NCBI RefSeq assembly: GCF_900091505.1
Contig: NZ_LT607409.1
Span: forward strand, 248,001-312,000
DNA from: Micromonospora chokoriensis
GTDB lineage: Bacteria > Actinomycetota > Actinomycetes > Mycobacteriales > Micromonosporaceae
Direction: 5' to 3'
DNA length: 64,000 bases
Part shown: one piece after another, positions 1 through 9,704 of the stretch
Position numbering within the stretch: the first letter of the stretch is position 1
How the letters are laid out: the number at the start of each line of letters is the position of its first letter
Position numbers and translations under genes: made by a program
Notes under the pieces: generated by a model
Database searches by the model: none
What the model was told of the DNA's origin: nothing
What the model saw: the letters and a program-made list of their open reading frames with translations, nothing else

Positions 1-1
1 G

Positions 2-892
2 CGGGCCGTGTTCCCCGAGGACCACGGCCACTTCCGCGGCGTGCTGCCGTACGCGATCGGCCCGCTGGCCGAGGCCCTGCGGGGGCACGACACCGTGCTG
101 GTCGTCGGCGCCCCGGTGTTCCGCTACTACCCGTACGTACCGGGCGGGCACCTGCCCGACGGGGCCCGGCTGCTACAGGTCACGGACGACCCGGACGAGG
201 CCGCCCGCGCCCCGGTCGGGGACAGCCTCCTCGGCGACCCGGGGTTGACCCTGGCCGCGTTGACCGAACGGGTGCCCCTGGCCGACCGGCCACCGCCCGC
301 GCCCCGAGAGGCGCCGCCAGCGCCCGAGATCACCGTCCCGCTGAGCGCCGACGCCCTGTTCGCCGCGCTGGCGGCGCACTGGCCGGCGGACGGCGTACTG
401 GTCCAGGAGTCACCCTCCAACCTGTCCGCGCTGCGCCGCCAACTGAAGGTCAACCGCCCGGCGTCGTACTTCACGATGGCCAGCGGAGGCCTCGGCTACG
501 GCCTGCCGGCCGCGATCGGCGTGGCCCTCGCCGAACGGGACGCCGGGCGTCAGCGACCGGTGGTGGCCGTGATCGGCGACGGCTCGTTCCACTACTCGGT
601 CCAGGCGCTTTGGACCGCCGCGCGCCTCGCGCTGCCGGTGGTGGTCGTCGTCCCGGTCAACCAGCAGTACGCGATCCTCAAGGCGTTCGCCGAGCTGAAG
701 GACACCCCCGGGGTGCCCGGCCTGGACCTCCCGGGGTTGGACATCGTGTCGATCGCGGCCGGCTACGGCTGCGCGACAGAGGTGGTGGAGACCCCCGACC
801 AGCTCGGTGTCGCGCTCACCACCGGGCTGCGCGCCGACCGACCCACAGTGCTGCCCGTACCGATCAGCACCGACGTGCCCAGCATCCTCTGA
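2..892 (+). CDS. mdlC: Benzoylformate decarboxylase-like ThDP enzyme, C-terminal part
   Basis: The gene enters from the left edge, so only the last 296 residues are present, against about 530 for the family. The visible part holds the end of the central domain (GAPVFRYYPYVPGG, then DDPDEAARAPVGDS, both typical of benzoylformate decarboxylases) and the C-terminal thiamine-diphosphate domain, with GDGSFHYSVQALW as the Mg/diphosphate motif. The family decarboxylates benzoylformate to benzaldehyde in the cytosol, in the mandelate pathway. No other mandelate gene is visible, so the substrate is uncertain and a related 2-oxo acid is possible. The stop is the TGA at 890-892. Confidence 0.85.
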   Translation, partial: RAVFPEDHGHFRGVLPYAIGPLAEALRGHDTVLVVGAPVFRYYPYVPGGHLPDGARLLQVTDDPDEAARAPVGDSLLGDPGLTLAALTERVPLADRPPPAPREAPPAPEITVPLSADALFAALAAHWPADGVLVQESPSNLSALRRQLKVNRPASYFTMASGGLGYGLPAAIGVALAERDAGRQRPVVAVIGDGSFHYSVQALWTAARLALPVVVVVPVNQQYAILKAFAELKDTPGVPGLDLPGLDIVSIAAGYGCATEVVETPDQLGVALTTGLRADRPTVLPVPISTDVPSIL

Positions 893-900
893 GCGGCCGT

Positions 901-1854
901 TCAGCGCGGCGCCATCGACAGTGGAGCGCCGCTGGACACGTCGAGCACCGGCCGGGCGCCCAGCGGCGTCGCGAGGGTGAGCGTGACCGGCTCCACCTTC
1001 AGCATGTCGATGCACTCGCCGGTGGCCCGGGTGACGCGGCCACCGACCACGACGACGTCCGGTCGTTCCCACACCAGCGGGGTGATCCCGGTGTCGCAGG
1101 CACCGACGCCGAGCCGCACCGTCACGCGGGTGCCGTCGACCGCCGCGAGATTCTGGGCCGCCACCAGCCCGGCCGGCAGTGGCCCGATCGACGCCGTGGG
1201 CTCGGGCACCCGGCCCACCGCCGTGGGCGCGACGGCGAGCTGGGCCACCGGGGTGGCCAACTCCTCGACGTCGAACAGCCAGGCCGGGACCTGCGCCTCA
1301 CCCCGACTCGTACGGACCGGCACGGCGCCGAGGGTGACCCCGGTGACGGTGAGCGACAGGCAGGCGGTCTGCGTCGAGCTGGTGGTCCAACCGTCCGGGC
1401 CAGGCTCGACGGTGGGGCCGCCGGGGGTGGGCAGGCCCTGTCGCTTCGGTCGCCCCGGGCACGGCAACGGGTCACCCTGGTCGAGCTGGCGGTACGCCTC
1501 GGCGGCGCTGACCAGCGGCAGCGTCAGTCGGCCGTCCGGGAACCGGATCTCGCCGCCGACCCTCGTGGGGTACATCGGAACCTGCGTCCGGTACCAGCCG
1601 GCCCGGAACGCCGCCTCGGTGTCGGGTGTGAAGCGCGGGTCGCCGGTGAGGACGGTCGGCCCCTCCAGCGGCACGTACCCCGTGCGCCACGCCGTTTCGG
1701 GCTGCCACGCCTCGGCGACCTGGGCCGCCCTCTGGTCGAACGCCTCCGCGGGCTGCGCCGGGTCGCTGGGACCGTCGAACAGATCCACACGGGTGGGGGC
1801 ACAGCCCGCCACGAGAAGCAACGGGAGCACGAGCAGCACGACTGGTCGACGCAT
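901..1854 (-). CDS. Predicted lipoprotein of unknown function
   Basis: The protein has 317 residues. The start was set at the ATG at 1854 because it opens directly into a lipoprotein signal: MRRP, a hydrophobic stretch, then the lipobox VAGC with the acyl Cys at about residue 18. The in-frame extension upstream has no signal character. The mature part is a β-rich globular sequence without a family I recognise, and it contains paired Cys residues. It was probably exported and anchored on the outer face of the membrane. It lies 46 nt downstream of the 1901-2398 gene on the same strand, so the two may be cotranscribed. It converges with the decarboxylase gene. Confidence 0.75.
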   Translation of the reverse strand: MRRPVVLLVLPLLLVAGCAPTRVDLFDGPSDPAQPAEAFDQRAAQVAEAWQPETAWRTGYVPLEGPTVLTGDPRFTPDTEAAFRAGWYRTQVPMYPTRVGGEIRFPDGRLTLPLVSAAEAYRQLDQGDPLPCPGRPKRQGLPTPGGPTVEPGPDGWTTSSTQTACLSLTVTGVTLGAVPVRTSRGEAQVPAWLFDVEELATPVAQLAVAPTAVGRVPEPTASIGPLPAGLVAAQNLAAVDGTRVTVRLGVGACDTGITPLVWERPDVVVVGGRVTRATGECIDMLKVEPVTLTLATPLGARPVLDVSSGAPLSMAPR

Positions 1855-1900
1855 GACCGGTTCGACGCGGCCACCGACGCCTTGGTTCCCCGGCGCGGGC

Positions 1901-2398
1901 TCAGGTCTCGCCACCCAGATCCGTCTGGTACGCCTCCCAGAGCAGGTCGGAGCCGCGTCGCCGATGCCGGGCCAGCTTCCGCAGCAGGTGCCCGGCTCGA
2001 TGCCGTAGCTCGTCCGGGGACACCTCGGTCTGCTCGGCGATCCGCTGGACCGCGAGGAGCGCGGCCACGATCGTCACGTGTTCCCGGGTCAGCATCCGCA
2101 CCCCGTGTTCCAGCCGCGGCGACTGGGTGAGCAGCTCGCGGTAGAGGCCTGTGGGGCCCTCGGTGGCCCGGACGTGCTCGGCGAAGCCCTGCCGCACCGG
2201 ACGCAGCCGCAGCAGGACCTCCTCCCGCCAGCACGGCTCGGTGGTGGGGACGGCGACGGCCCGGCCGAACGCGTGCACGTCTCCGGCGAGCCCGGCCGGG
2301 CGCGGCTCACCGGGTAGTCCGATGGGATGGGAATCGACGGGATGCGCGGCACGCGGACGGGCGACGACTGACGGCTGCTGGACCGGACCGGTGACCAT
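1901..2398 (-). CDS. Hypothetical protein, 165 aa
   Basis: I do not recognise a family. The ATG at 2398 is preceded by GGGAGGT at good spacing, which decides the start. Longer in-frame readings run over the neighbouring gene in another frame. The protein has no signal peptide or membrane segment. Its C-terminal half is predicted helical and rich in Arg, His and Leu (for example LTREHVTIVAALLAVQRIAE). It is followed after 46 nt by the lipoprotein gene. Confidence 0.6.
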   Translation of the reverse strand: MVTGPVQQPSVVARPRAAHPVDSHPIGLPGEPRPAGLAGDVHAFGRAVAVPTTEPCWREEVLLRLRPVRQGFAEHVRATEGPTGLYRELLTQSPRLEHGVRMLTREHVTIVAALLAVQRIAEQTEVSPDELRHRAGHLLRKLARHRRRGSDLLWEAYQTDLGGET

Positions 2399-2550
2399 GG
2401 CACCTCCCGCGCGAGGGCTGCTATCCCATACCGCGATGGTGAGGCTGACCGCAGGACGCTGTCCAGGGTCGTCCAGCGGCTCATCTGCCCCGTTCACCAC
2501 AGCAGCCCCACCCGCACCAGGGGTCACCGGGTCCGAGACGCCGGGCTGGC

Positions 2551-3222
2551 CTAGCGGGGGTGCGCCGCCAGGTGGTTCAGGTGGTCGGCGACGGCGTGTG
2601 CGGCGTCGTCGCGCCCGTCGGCCGGTCGGCCGGTCGTGATCGCGTCCGCCAACGCGCGCAGCTCCGACGGCGGCAGGCTGTCCAGACCCATGCCGCGCAG
2701 GGGGATGACGACCCGCGGCGCGCCCGACCGGTCGACGGCGACGACGGCGGAGCGCAGCCGCTGCCCGCCCACCGGGGCGTCGTCCCCGCGGAGCGACATC
2801 CCGTCGGCGTCGATCCGGGCGGTGGCGAGGTCGACGGAACGGGTACGCAACGCGCCCCGGACCCGTACCCGGCTGCCGTCCAGCCACGCGGCGGTGCGGA
2901 GGACCCGCAGCACGAGGTAGACGCCGAGCAGGACGAACGGCAGGCCGCACAGCCCGGCCACCGGGACGGGACCGGACTGGTCCGCGCTGCCGGCGGAGTC
3001 TCTCAGCCCGGGTGGCAGCATTTCCGGCGGCAGGTCGCGGGCCTCCTCGTAGGAGGCGAACGCGTCCCCCGGGCCGGTCAGCCGACGCAGTAGCCCGCCG
3101 GCGAGCAGGGGCAGCGCCACGAACGCCACACCGAGGGTCGCGACGAAGACGCCGGACAGCACCGCCACGGTGCGCTGGGCGGGTGACGCGCCTACCGACA
3201 GGCGCAGCTCCTGGTGGGTCAC
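2551..3222 (-). CDS. Membrane protein with PH-like domain
   Basis: The protein has about 223 residues. Two hydrophobic segments (about residues 15-40 and 90-110) flank an extracytoplasmic-looking loop. The C-terminal part (WLDGSRVRVRGALRTRSVDL, then VIPLRGMGLDSLPPSELRAL) resembles the bacterial PH-like fold found in many small actinobacterial membrane proteins. Function is unknown. The GTG at 3222 was chosen because any longer reading runs through the 3' end of the tmRNA gene. No strong ribosome binding site is visible, so the start could be some codons further in. Confidence 0.6.
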   Translation of the reverse strand: MTHQELRLSVGASPAQRTVAVLSGVFVATLGVAFVALPLLAGGLLRRLTGPGDAFASYEEARDLPPEMLPPGLRDSAGSADQSGPVPVAGLCGLPFVLLGVYLVLRVLRTAAWLDGSRVRVRGALRTRSVDLATARIDADGMSLRGDDAPVGGQRLRSAVVAVDRSGAPRVVIPLRGMGLDSLPPSELRALADAITTGRPADGRDDAAHAVADHLNHLAAHPR

Positions 3223-3249
3223 AGCAGGCAGCGTAAGACCCCGACACGA

Positions 3250-3283
3250 CGAAGCGCCCCGGCTGGTGGGCCGGGGCGCTTCG
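3250..3283 (-). terminator. Hairpin terminator after ssrA
   Basis: A near-perfect GC-rich inverted repeat (CGAAGCGCCCCGGC with its complement, 5-6 nt loop) begins 7 nt past the CCA end of the tmRNA. It is well placed to end ssrA transcription on the minus strand. There is no clear U-run, as is common in actinobacteria. Confidence 0.75.
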
Positions 3284-3290
3284 CTCGAGG

Positions 3291-3666
3291 TGGTGGAGGT
3301 GCCGGGAATCGAACCCGGGTCCTTCGCCGGTTTGTCAGGGCTTCTCCGAGCGCAGCTCGCTGTGCCTCTACTCGGCCCCACCGCTCACGCGAGCAAGTTG
3401 GTGTGACGGGCCCAGTCGCTGATTGATCTCGCCGCACGGACCCCGCGACCGGGTCCGATTGGCCAGCCTTCTAGCTGATGCCGGCTACTGGGACGAAGGC
3501 GTTCCCAGGCCGACAGACTTAGCTACTCGCCTCAGGCGGCGAGAGCGAAGTCAGCGCGAGTGTTATCGGCGCTTATAAGTTTCCGACGATCGATTCTCGA
3601 GACGACGTCGGCTTCCTCGGCTCGCTTCCCCTGTCGCTGCGTACGAAGTCGAAACCAGTCACCCCC
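3291..3666 (-). ncRNA. ssrA: Transfer-messenger RNA (tmRNA)
   Basis: This is a one-piece tmRNA of 376 nt. The 5' end GGGGGTG pairs with CACCTCC near the 3' end to give a seven-base acceptor stem with one G-U pair, followed by discriminator A and an encoded CCA. The T-loop region reads GGGTTCGATTCCC. The tag reading frame is 3532-3570: resume codon GCC, then a tag of ADNTRADFALAA ended by TGA. The ALAA end is the usual protease signal. With SmpB (gene at 3771-4250) the RNA rescues ribosomes stalled on broken mRNAs and marks the products for degradation. The neighbouring smpB is read in the same direction. Confidence 0.96.
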
Positions 3667-3770
3667 TCGACAGGCCACCGATGTGGCGGCACTGACAAGA
3701 CTAACGCCTGCCGCAACAGCTTTCATCCCGAGCCCCGGGCCGGCACGCCGACCCGGACAAAAGGGATCAA

Positions 3771-4250
3771 TCAGTCGTCCATGCCTTTGCCGCGCCGGCC
3801 CGACGCCCGGGCGATCTCCCGGTCCGCGTCCCGCTTGGCGAGGTCCTGACGCTTGTCGTACGCCTTCTTGCCCTTGGCCAGGGCGATCTCGACCTTGGCC
3901 CAGCCGTCGGAGAAGTAGACCTGCAGCGGGACGATCGTCAGACCACCCTCACGGGTCTTGCCGACGAGCTTGTCGATCTCACCCCGGTTGAGCAGCAGCT
4001 TGCGCGTACGCCGGGGCTCGTGGTTGGTCCAGGTGCCCTGGGTGTACTCCGGGATGTGCATGGCGTGCAGGTACAACTCGCCGTCGCGCTCCTGGGCGAA
4101 GGCGTCGACGAGCGACGCGCGACCGGCCCGCAGCGACTTGACCTCGGTGCCGGTCAGCGCCATGCCCGCCTCGTAGGTGTCGAGGATGGCGTAGTCGTGG
4201 CGCGCCTTCTTGTTGGAGGCGACCACCTTGCGCCCCTTTTCCCGTGGCAT
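3771..4250 (-). CDS. smpB: SsrA-binding protein SmpB
   Basis: The protein has 159 residues, the usual SmpB length. Recognisable blocks are [20 protein letters not shown] near the N-terminus, [15 protein letters not shown], the [13 protein letters not shown] stretch, and a basic C-terminal tail ending RRGKGMDD that enters the empty mRNA channel. SmpB binds the tRNA-like part of tmRNA and delivers it to stalled ribosomes. The ATG at 4250 was chosen for its GAGGGGGTG binding site. The ORF extends 20 codons further upstream without family similarity. ssrA lies just downstream on the same strand. Confidence 0.95.
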   Translation of the reverse strand: MPREKGRKVVASNKKARHDYAILDTYEAGMALTGTEVKSLRAGRASLVDAFAQERDGELYLHAMHIPEYTQGTWTNHEPRRTRKLLLNRGEIDKLVGKTREGGLTIVPLQVYFSDGWAKVEIALAKGKKAYDKRQDLAKRDADREIARASGRRGKGMDD

Positions 4251-4325
4251 CGGTGCCACCCCCTCTCCGGCGTCCGTGGCCGGGCTCACCCCGGCCGGAC
4301 AACCGATCATGCTACCCGAATGTAA

Positions 4326-4368
4326 AGGACCCTCCCGCGCCGTTTATTTCCGGCTGCGGGAGGGTCCT
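4326..4368 (-). terminator. Terminator after ftsX
   Basis: A 13-bp perfect stem (AGGACCCTCCCGC and its complement) with a 17-nt loop lies 30 nt beyond the ftsX stop. On the minus strand it runs into TTTACATT, giving a short U-rich tail. Confidence 0.75.
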
Positions 4369-4398
4369 CGGGAGACCACGGGACGACCCGTACGGTGC

Positions 4399-5274
4399 CT
4401 AGACCCGCAGGTAGAAGCGCAGGGTGATCCAGGCGGTGCCCGCGCTGACCAGACCACCGACGCCGGCCATCAGCGGGAAGATGAACAGGATGTCGCCCCA
4501 GGTGATCGGCGAGAGCAGACCCTGCAACGCGCTCAACGAGCCGTCGAAGAGCAGATACTTCGCCGCGATCAGGGCCACCAGACCGAGTAGCGAGCCGATC
4601 AGGCCGGCCACCACGGCCTCCAGCACGAACGGCGCCTGGATGAACCAGTTGGACGCGCCGACCAGCTTCATGACCGCGACCTCACGCCGCTTGCTGTACG
4701 CGGCCACCTGAATGGTGTTCGCGACGAGCAGCAGGGCGGCGATCGCCATCACGATGGCGGCGGCCAGGGCGATGTTCTGGATCGACGTGAGGATGTTGAA
4801 GATCTTGTCGAGCAGCTTGCTCTGGTCGACGATCTCGTCGACGCCCCCGGTCTCCTTGTACTGGTCGTAGATGTTCTTGTACTGCTCCGGGTTGTTCAAC
4901 GTGATCCGGAAGGACTCCGGCAGCTGGTCCGGCTTGACCGCGTTCACCAGGTCCGGAGCGTCCTGGTACATCGTCTTGAAGCGCTCGTACGCCTGGGCCT
5001 TGTCGACGTAGATGACCTCCTTCACCAGGGGGTCACCGTCGAGCTTGGTCCGCAGATCGGTGCGCTCCTGCTCGCTCACCTCCTGGTTGAGGAAGATCGC
5101 GACCTGGATGTTCTTGAAGTAGAGGTCCTTCATGTCGTCGACCTGGCGGTACATGAGACCGCTGGCGCCGAGCATGGTCAGCGAGACCGCCATCGTGATG
5201 ATCATCGCGATGGACATGGTCACGTTGCGCCACAGTCCGACCAGTACCTCGGACAGGACGTATTTCACGCGCAT
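4399..5274 (-). CDS. ftsX: Cell division protein FtsX
   Basis: The protein has 291 residues with the FtsX layout: a short cytoplasmic N-terminus (MRVKYVLSEVLVGLWRNV), a first membrane helix at about 20-42, an extracytoplasmic domain to about residue 165, then three membrane helices. The motif YSKRREVAVMKLVGASNWFI marks the FtsX/permease fold. FtsX forms a complex with the FtsE ATPase that controls cell-wall hydrolases at division. GGAGGAAATCCCG precedes the ATG. ftsE lies 67 nt upstream on the same strand, and the two form an operon with a terminator after ftsX. Confidence 0.96.
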   Translation of the reverse strand: MRVKYVLSEVLVGLWRNVTMSIAMIITMAVSLTMLGASGLMYRQVDDMKDLYFKNIQVAIFLNQEVSEQERTDLRTKLDGDPLVKEVIYVDKAQAYERFKTMYQDAPDLVNAVKPDQLPESFRITLNNPEQYKNIYDQYKETGGVDEIVDQSKLLDKIFNILTSIQNIALAAAIVMAIAALLLVANTIQVAAYSKRREVAVMKLVGASNWFIQAPFVLEAVVAGLIGSLLGLVALIAAKYLLFDGSLSALQGLLSPITWGDILFIFPLMAGVGGLVSAGTAWITLRFYLRV

Positions 5275-5341
5275 CGGGATTTCCTCCGGGTCTCCGGCAT
5301 GAGGTGTTCGTCGTCAGGCTGGGCAAGGGTGGAGCGTCGGC

Positions 5342-6022
5342 TCACCCGTAGACGCCGCGGGCCTGGTCACGCACGATGCGACCGCTCTCGATCTCGACGA
5401 CGCGGCGGCGCATCTGGTTCACGATGTTGGAGTCGTGGGTGACCATCACGACGGTCGTGCCGGTGCGGTTGATCCGGTCCAGCAGGCGCATGATCTCGAT
5501 TGAGGTGTCCGGGTCCAGGTTTCCCGTGGGCTCGTCCGCCAGCAGGATCAGCGGACGGTTCACGAAGGCCCGGGCGACCGCGACCCGCTGCTGCTCACCA
5601 CCGGAGAGCTCGTGCGGGTAACGGTGCTCCTTGCCACCGAGCCCGACCAGCTCCAGAACCTCCGGCACGACCCGGCGGGCGACCGCCTTGGTCTTGCCGA
5701 TCACCTCGAGGGCGAACGCCACGTTCTCGTAGGCGGTGCGGTTCGGCAGCAACCGGAAGTCCTGGAAGACGCAGCCGATCGAGCGTCGGAAGTGGGGTCG
5801 CTTCCAGGAACGCATCGACGTGACGTCCTTGCCGTTGACGACGACGCGGCCCTTGTTGGGGGCCACCTCGTGCAGCAGCATCTTGATGATCGTGGACTTG
5901 CCGGAGCCGGATGGACCGATGAAGAAGACGAACTCGCCCTTCTCGATCGAGACGGACACGTTGTCGAGCGAAGGCCGGGACGCCTTCGGGTACGTCTTCG
6001 TCACTTGCTCAAGCTGAATCAC
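5342..6022 (-). CDS. ftsE: Cell division ATP-binding protein FtsE
   Basis: This is a 226-residue ABC ATPase. The Walker A is GPSGSGKST, the signature is [14 protein letters not shown], and the Walker B is [14 protein letters not shown]. It partners FtsX at the membrane. The start was placed at the GTG at 6022 ([17 protein letters not shown]), which matches the usual FtsE N-terminus. A TTG 12 codons upstream is open but adds non-family sequence. No good binding site precedes the GTG, so a leaderless transcript is possible. Confidence 0.95.
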   Translation of the reverse strand: MIQLEQVTKTYPKASRPSLDNVSVSIEKGEFVFFIGPSGSGKSTIIKMLLHEVAPNKGRVVVNGKDVTSMRSWKRPHFRRSIGCVFQDFRLLPNRTAYENVAFALEVIGKTKAVARRVVPEVLELVGLGGKEHRYPHELSGGEQQRVAVARAFVNRPLILLADEPTGNLDPDTSIEIMRLLDRINRTGTTVVMVTHDSNIVNQMRRRVVEIESGRIVRDQARGVYG

Positions 6023-6140
6023 GGGTGGTGAGTCTACGCGGTGTAACAACTGAGCCAAGCCCCACGCCCCGCCGTTCCGCCGCGAGTCGCCGAATCAGGC
6101 TCCCACCTGGAGATCGATGACGCGCTGCGCCTACGCGTGG

Positions 6141-7262
6141 TTACGCACCGTCGTCGGCGAGTTGCCGCTGCTTGCGCCAACGGATGCCCGCCTCGATGAA
6201 ACCGTCCAACTCACCGTCGAAGACGGCGCTCGGATTGCCGGTCTCCTGCTCGGTTCGGAGATCCTTCACCATCTGATACGGGTGCAGGACGTAGGAGCGC
6301 ATCTGGTCGCCCCAGGAGCCCGCGGCGTTCTCCTTGAGACCTTCGAGCTTGGCCTGCTCCTCCTGGCGCTTGCGCTCCAGCAGCCGGGCCTGCAACACCC
6401 GCAGCGCGGAGGCCTTGTTCTGCAGCTGCGACTTCTCGTTCTGGCAGGTCACCACGATGCCGGTCGGGATGTGGGTCAGCCGGACCGCCGAGTCGGTGGT
6501 GTTGACGCTCTGCCCACCGGGGCCGGAGGAACGGTAGACGTCGACGCGTACCTCGTTCTCCGGGATGTCGATGTGGTCGGTCTGCTCGGTGACCGGCAGG
6601 ACCTCGACGCCCGCGAAGCTGGTCTGCCGGCGGCCCTGGTTGTCGAACGGGCTGATCCGGACCAGGCGGTGGGTGCCCGACTCGACACTGAGCGTGCCGA
6701 ACGCGTACGGCACCTTCACCGCGAAGGTGGCCGACTTCAGGCCCGCCTCCTCGGCGTACGAGGTCTCGTAGACCTCGGTCGGGTAACCGTGCCGCTCCGC
6801 CCAGCGCAGGTACATCCGCAGCAGCATCTCGGCGAAGTCCGCAGCGTCCACGCCACCGGCGCCGGCCCGGATGGCGACCAGCGCCTCCCGGGAGTCGTAC
6901 TCGCCGGAGAGCAGGGTGCGGACCTCCATCTCCTGGATGGCCTTGGTCAACCCGGTGATCTCCGACTCGACCTCGGTCAGCACGCCGGGGTCGGACTCGG
7001 CCTCGGCGAGCTCCAGCAGCACCTGGGCGTCGTCGAGGCTGGAGCGGAGGCTGCCCAGCTTGCTGATCTCGCCGTTGACGTACGACAGCTGCGAGGTCAC
7101 CTGCTGAGCTTTGGCCTGGTCGTCCCAGAGATCGGGGGCGGAGGCCTCCTGCTCGAGGCGGGCCTTGTCCTCGTGCAGCCGGTCGATGTTGAGGACGGCC
7201 TCGATGTTTCGCAGGGTCGCGTCGAGTTCCTTGAGCTGTTCGGCGTAATCGGCAGCGGTCAC
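6141..7262 (-). CDS. prfB: Peptide chain release factor 2
   Basis: The protein has 373 residues. The GGQ tripeptide ([16 protein letters not shown]) that enters the peptidyl-transferase centre is present, as is the SPF stop-codon recognition motif (RISPFDNQG) that defines RF2, which reads UGA and UAA. The reading frame is continuous with no in-frame UGA near codon 25, so the autoregulatory +1 frameshift known in many bacteria is absent. The GTG at 7262 ([19 protein letters not shown]) was taken as the start. It precedes ftsE by 118 nt on the same strand. Confidence 0.95.
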   Translation of the reverse strand: MTAADYAEQLKELDATLRNIEAVLNIDRLHEDKARLEQEASAPDLWDDQAKAQQVTSQLSYVNGEISKLGSLRSSLDDAQVLLELAEAESDPGVLTEVESEITGLTKAIQEMEVRTLLSGEYDSREALVAIRAGAGGVDAADFAEMLLRMYLRWAERHGYPTEVYETSYAEEAGLKSATFAVKVPYAFGTLSVESGTHRLVRISPFDNQGRRQTSFAGVEVLPVTEQTDHIDIPENEVRVDVYRSSGPGGQSVNTTDSAVRLTHIPTGIVVTCQNEKSQLQNKASALRVLQARLLERKRQEEQAKLEGLKENAAGSWGDQMRSYVLHPYQMVKDLRTEQETGNPSAVFDGELDGFIEAGIRWRKQRQLADDGA

Positions 7263-7383
7263 GACAGACAAGCGTACTGCGCGGACGAGGAGTGAGCTTG
7301 CGAGCCCCGCAGGTCCGCGCGAAAGTGGCACAGCGCCGTGGTGGGCAGGTGAGCTCGTTGCGGATGCGCGAACCCGCCGATCA

Positions 7384-7899
7384 TCACCCGACGGGGGCGG
7401 ACTTCAGCCAGGACAGGGCGGCCTTGTGGTACGCGACGGCGAACTCCAGCGCGCTGGCGTCGTACGTCTCGCCGTCCCGTTTGGCGTTCTTGACCTGTTC
7501 CCGGACCTGGGCGAGGGCCTCGGTGTGGTATTCGTTGGCCGAGGCGTACAGGCCCTTCAACTGGCTCGCCGAGTGCAGGTTGCCGAAGGCCATCCGCAGC
7601 GCGATCGGGTTGCGGATGGTGTCCCGCCCCGGGTTCTCCGTCAGCCAGCGGGAGAACGTCCGCTTCCCACTGGCGGTGAGTGCGTACGGCTGGCTCATCC
7701 GCGGCCCCGGCTTACCGAGACGCACGAAACCCCGCTCGGCCAGCACCGGCAACTCGCGGTAGACCTGACTGCGGGTCATCGACCAGTACGGCGCCAGACG
7801 GCGCTCAGCGGCGGCCATCAACTGACCGCCTGTCATCGGGCCCTCGTGGAGGAGGCCGAGCAGGGCCGCCGCCGTAGGGTTGACTCCGGATTCCGCCAT
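7384..7899 (-). CDS. PadR-family transcriptional regulator
   Basis: The protein has 171 residues. The N-terminal winged helix reads [19 protein letters not shown], then [22 protein letters not shown], which is the PadR signature. A helical C-terminal part about 80 residues long probably serves dimerisation, as in the PadR/AphA branch. It should act as a ligand-responsive repressor. Its target cannot be read from the sequence. The ATG at 7899 was chosen, and upstream codons lack family similarity. It stands alone between prfB and pruA. Confidence 0.88.
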   Translation of the reverse strand: MAESGVNPTAAALLGLLHEGPMTGGQLMAAAERRLAPYWSMTRSQVYRELPVLAERGFVRLGKPGPRMSQPYALTASGKRTFSRWLTENPGRDTIRNPIALRMAFGNLHSASQLKGLYASANEYHTEALAQVREQVKNAKRDGETYDASALEFAVAYHKAALSWLKSAPVG

Positions 7900-8075
7900 G
7901 CCCACTACGCTGCCACTTTGCGCACCCGGCGTCCAGGATTTGCCAGTTTGCCACCCAACAGGACTTCCTAAGTGCACTGTCGGCGACAGACTGTCCGTTG
8001 AGGACTATCGATGGGTTGCGGCAGGTCGTCCGACCGCCGGCAGCGCCACGCGCCGCCGGCGGTCGTCGCCGGAGG

Positions 8076-9704
8076 TCAGCCCATGTGGGGGTACGTGTGG
8101 TCCGTCGGCGGCACGAAGGTCTCCTTGATCGTCCGCGGCGACAGCCAACGGACCAGGTTCAGCCAGGAGCCCGCCTTGTCGTTGGTGCCGCTGGCCCGGG
8201 CACCGCCGAAGGGCTGCTGCCCGACCACCGCGCCGGTCGGCTTGTCGTTGATGTAGAAGTTGCCGGCCGCGTACCGCATGCGCTCGGCGACCGCGTCGAC
8301 CACCCGGCGGTCGGTGGCGAACACCGAGCCGGTCAACGCGTACGGGGCGATCGACTCGGCCTGCGCGACCACGTCCTCGAAGCGGGCGTCGTCGAACACG
8401 TGCACGCCCAGGATCGGCCCGAAGTACTCGGTGGTGAACGTCTCGTGGGCGGCGTCGGAGCACTCGAACAGGGTCGGCCGGACGAAGTAGCCGACCGAGT
8501 CGTCCGCCGTGCCGCCGGCCAGCACCCGGCAGGAGTCGTCACCGTTGATCAGATCCAGCGCCGCGGTGTGCCGGGCGAACGCCTTGTCGTCGATCACCGC
8601 GCCGCCGAAGTTGCCGAAGTCGGCCACGTCGCCGTAGGTCAACGAGTCGGTGGTGGCGGCCAGCCGGTCGCGCAGCCCACCCTCCCAGATCGAGCGCGGC
8701 ACGTACGCCCGCGAGGCCGCGGAGCACTTCTGGCCCTGGTACTCGTACGCGCCGCGGATCAGCGCGGTGTGCAGGGCGTCCACGTCGGCGCTGGTGTGCG
8801 CGACCACGAAGTCCTTGCCGCCGGTCTCGCCGACCAGGCGCGGGTAGCCCCGGTAGCGGGCGATGTTGTCGCCGACGGTCCGCCACAGCTGCTGGAAGAC
8901 CTTGGTGGAACCGGTGAAGTGGATGCCGGCCAGGTCCGGGTCGGCCAGCACGACGTCGGAGACCTCCTCGCCCCGGCCGGTGACCATGTTGATCACGCCG
9001 GGCGGCAGGCCGGCGGCCTCGAACAACCGCATCGTGAAGTGCGCGGCGAACTGCTGGGTCGGACCCGGCTTCCAGATCACCGTGTTGCCCAGCAGCGCGG
9101 GCGCCGACGGCAGGTTGCCGGCAATGGCGGTGAAGTTGAACGGGGTGACCGCGTAGACGAAGCCCTCCAGCGGGCGGTGGTCGAAACGGTTCCAGACACC
9201 CGGGGCGGACGCCGGCTGCTCCTCGAGCAGGCGGCGGGCGAAGTGCACGTTGAACCGGAGGAAGTCGATGAACTCACACGCCGAGTCGATCTCCGCCTGG
9301 ATCGCGGTCTTCGACTGGCCCAGCATGGTGGCGGCGTTCAGGGTGTCACGCCAGGGGCCGGCGAGCAGCTCGGCGGCGCGCAGGAAGATCGCGGCGCGCT
9401 CCTCGAAGGGCAGCGCCCGCCACATCGGGGCGGCCTCCTTGGCCGCCTTGATCGCGGCGCTGGCGTCGTCGTGGGTCGCGTGACCCGTCACGCCCAGCAC
9501 GTGCGCGTGCCGGTGCGGCTGCACCACGTCGATCGAGTCACCGGCAGCCATCCGCTGCTCACCGCCGATGGTCATCGGCAGGTCGATGCGCTCGGCGGCG
9601 AGCTCGGTCAGCCGCCGCTGGAGCCGGTCCCGGTCGGGGCTGCCCGGCTCGTAGTTGCGAACCGGCTCGTTGCGCGGCTCGGGAACGGAGAACACGGCAT
9701 CCAT
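8076..9704 (-). CDS. pruA: 1-pyrroline-5-carboxylate dehydrogenase
   Basis: The protein has 542 residues, normal for the monofunctional enzyme that oxidises pyrroline-5-carboxylate/glutamate semialdehyde to glutamate in proline breakdown. Visible are the ALDH Rossmann motif (FTGSTKVFQQLW), the general-base region LVGETGGKDFVVAHTSA, and the catalytic Cys at about residue 327 in YQGQKCSAASRAYVP. The ATG at 9704 is preceded by AGGAG. The in-frame extension beyond it has no family similarity. No proline dehydrogenase gene is next to it in the window. Confidence 0.95.
   Translation of the reverse strand: MDAVFSVPEPRNEPVRNYEPGSPDRDRLQRRLTELAAERIDLPMTIGGEQRMAAGDSIDVVQPHRHAHVLGVTGHATHDDASAAIKAAKEAAPMWRALPFEERAAIFLRAAELLAGPWRDTLNAATMLGQSKTAIQAEIDSACEFIDFLRFNVHFARRLLEEQPASAPGVWNRFDHRPLEGFVYAVTPFNFTAIAGNLPSAPALLGNTVIWKPGPTQQFAAHFTMRLFEAAGLPPGVINMVTGRGEEVSDVVLADPDLAGIHFTGSTKVFQQLWRTVGDNIARYRGYPRLVGETGGKDFVVAHTSADVDALHTALIRGAYEYQGQKCSAASRAYVPRSIWEGGLRDRLAATTDSLTYGDVADFGNFGGAVIDDKAFARHTAALDLINGDDSCRVLAGGTADDSVGYFVRPTLFECSDAAHETFTTEYFGPILGVHVFDDARFEDVVAQAESIAPYALTGSVFATDRRVVDAVAERMRYAAGNFYINDKPTGAVVGQQPFGGARASGTNDKAGSWLNLVRWLSPRTIKETFVPPTDHTYPHMG

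Noticed and set aside
3223..3381. Longer start of the PH-like membrane protein
   Set aside because: The extension would read through the 3' end and CCA of the tmRNA gene and its terminator.
6141..7262. Programmed frameshift in prfB
   Set aside because: The frame is continuous from the GTG start, with no in-frame UGA and no slippery CUU UGA site.
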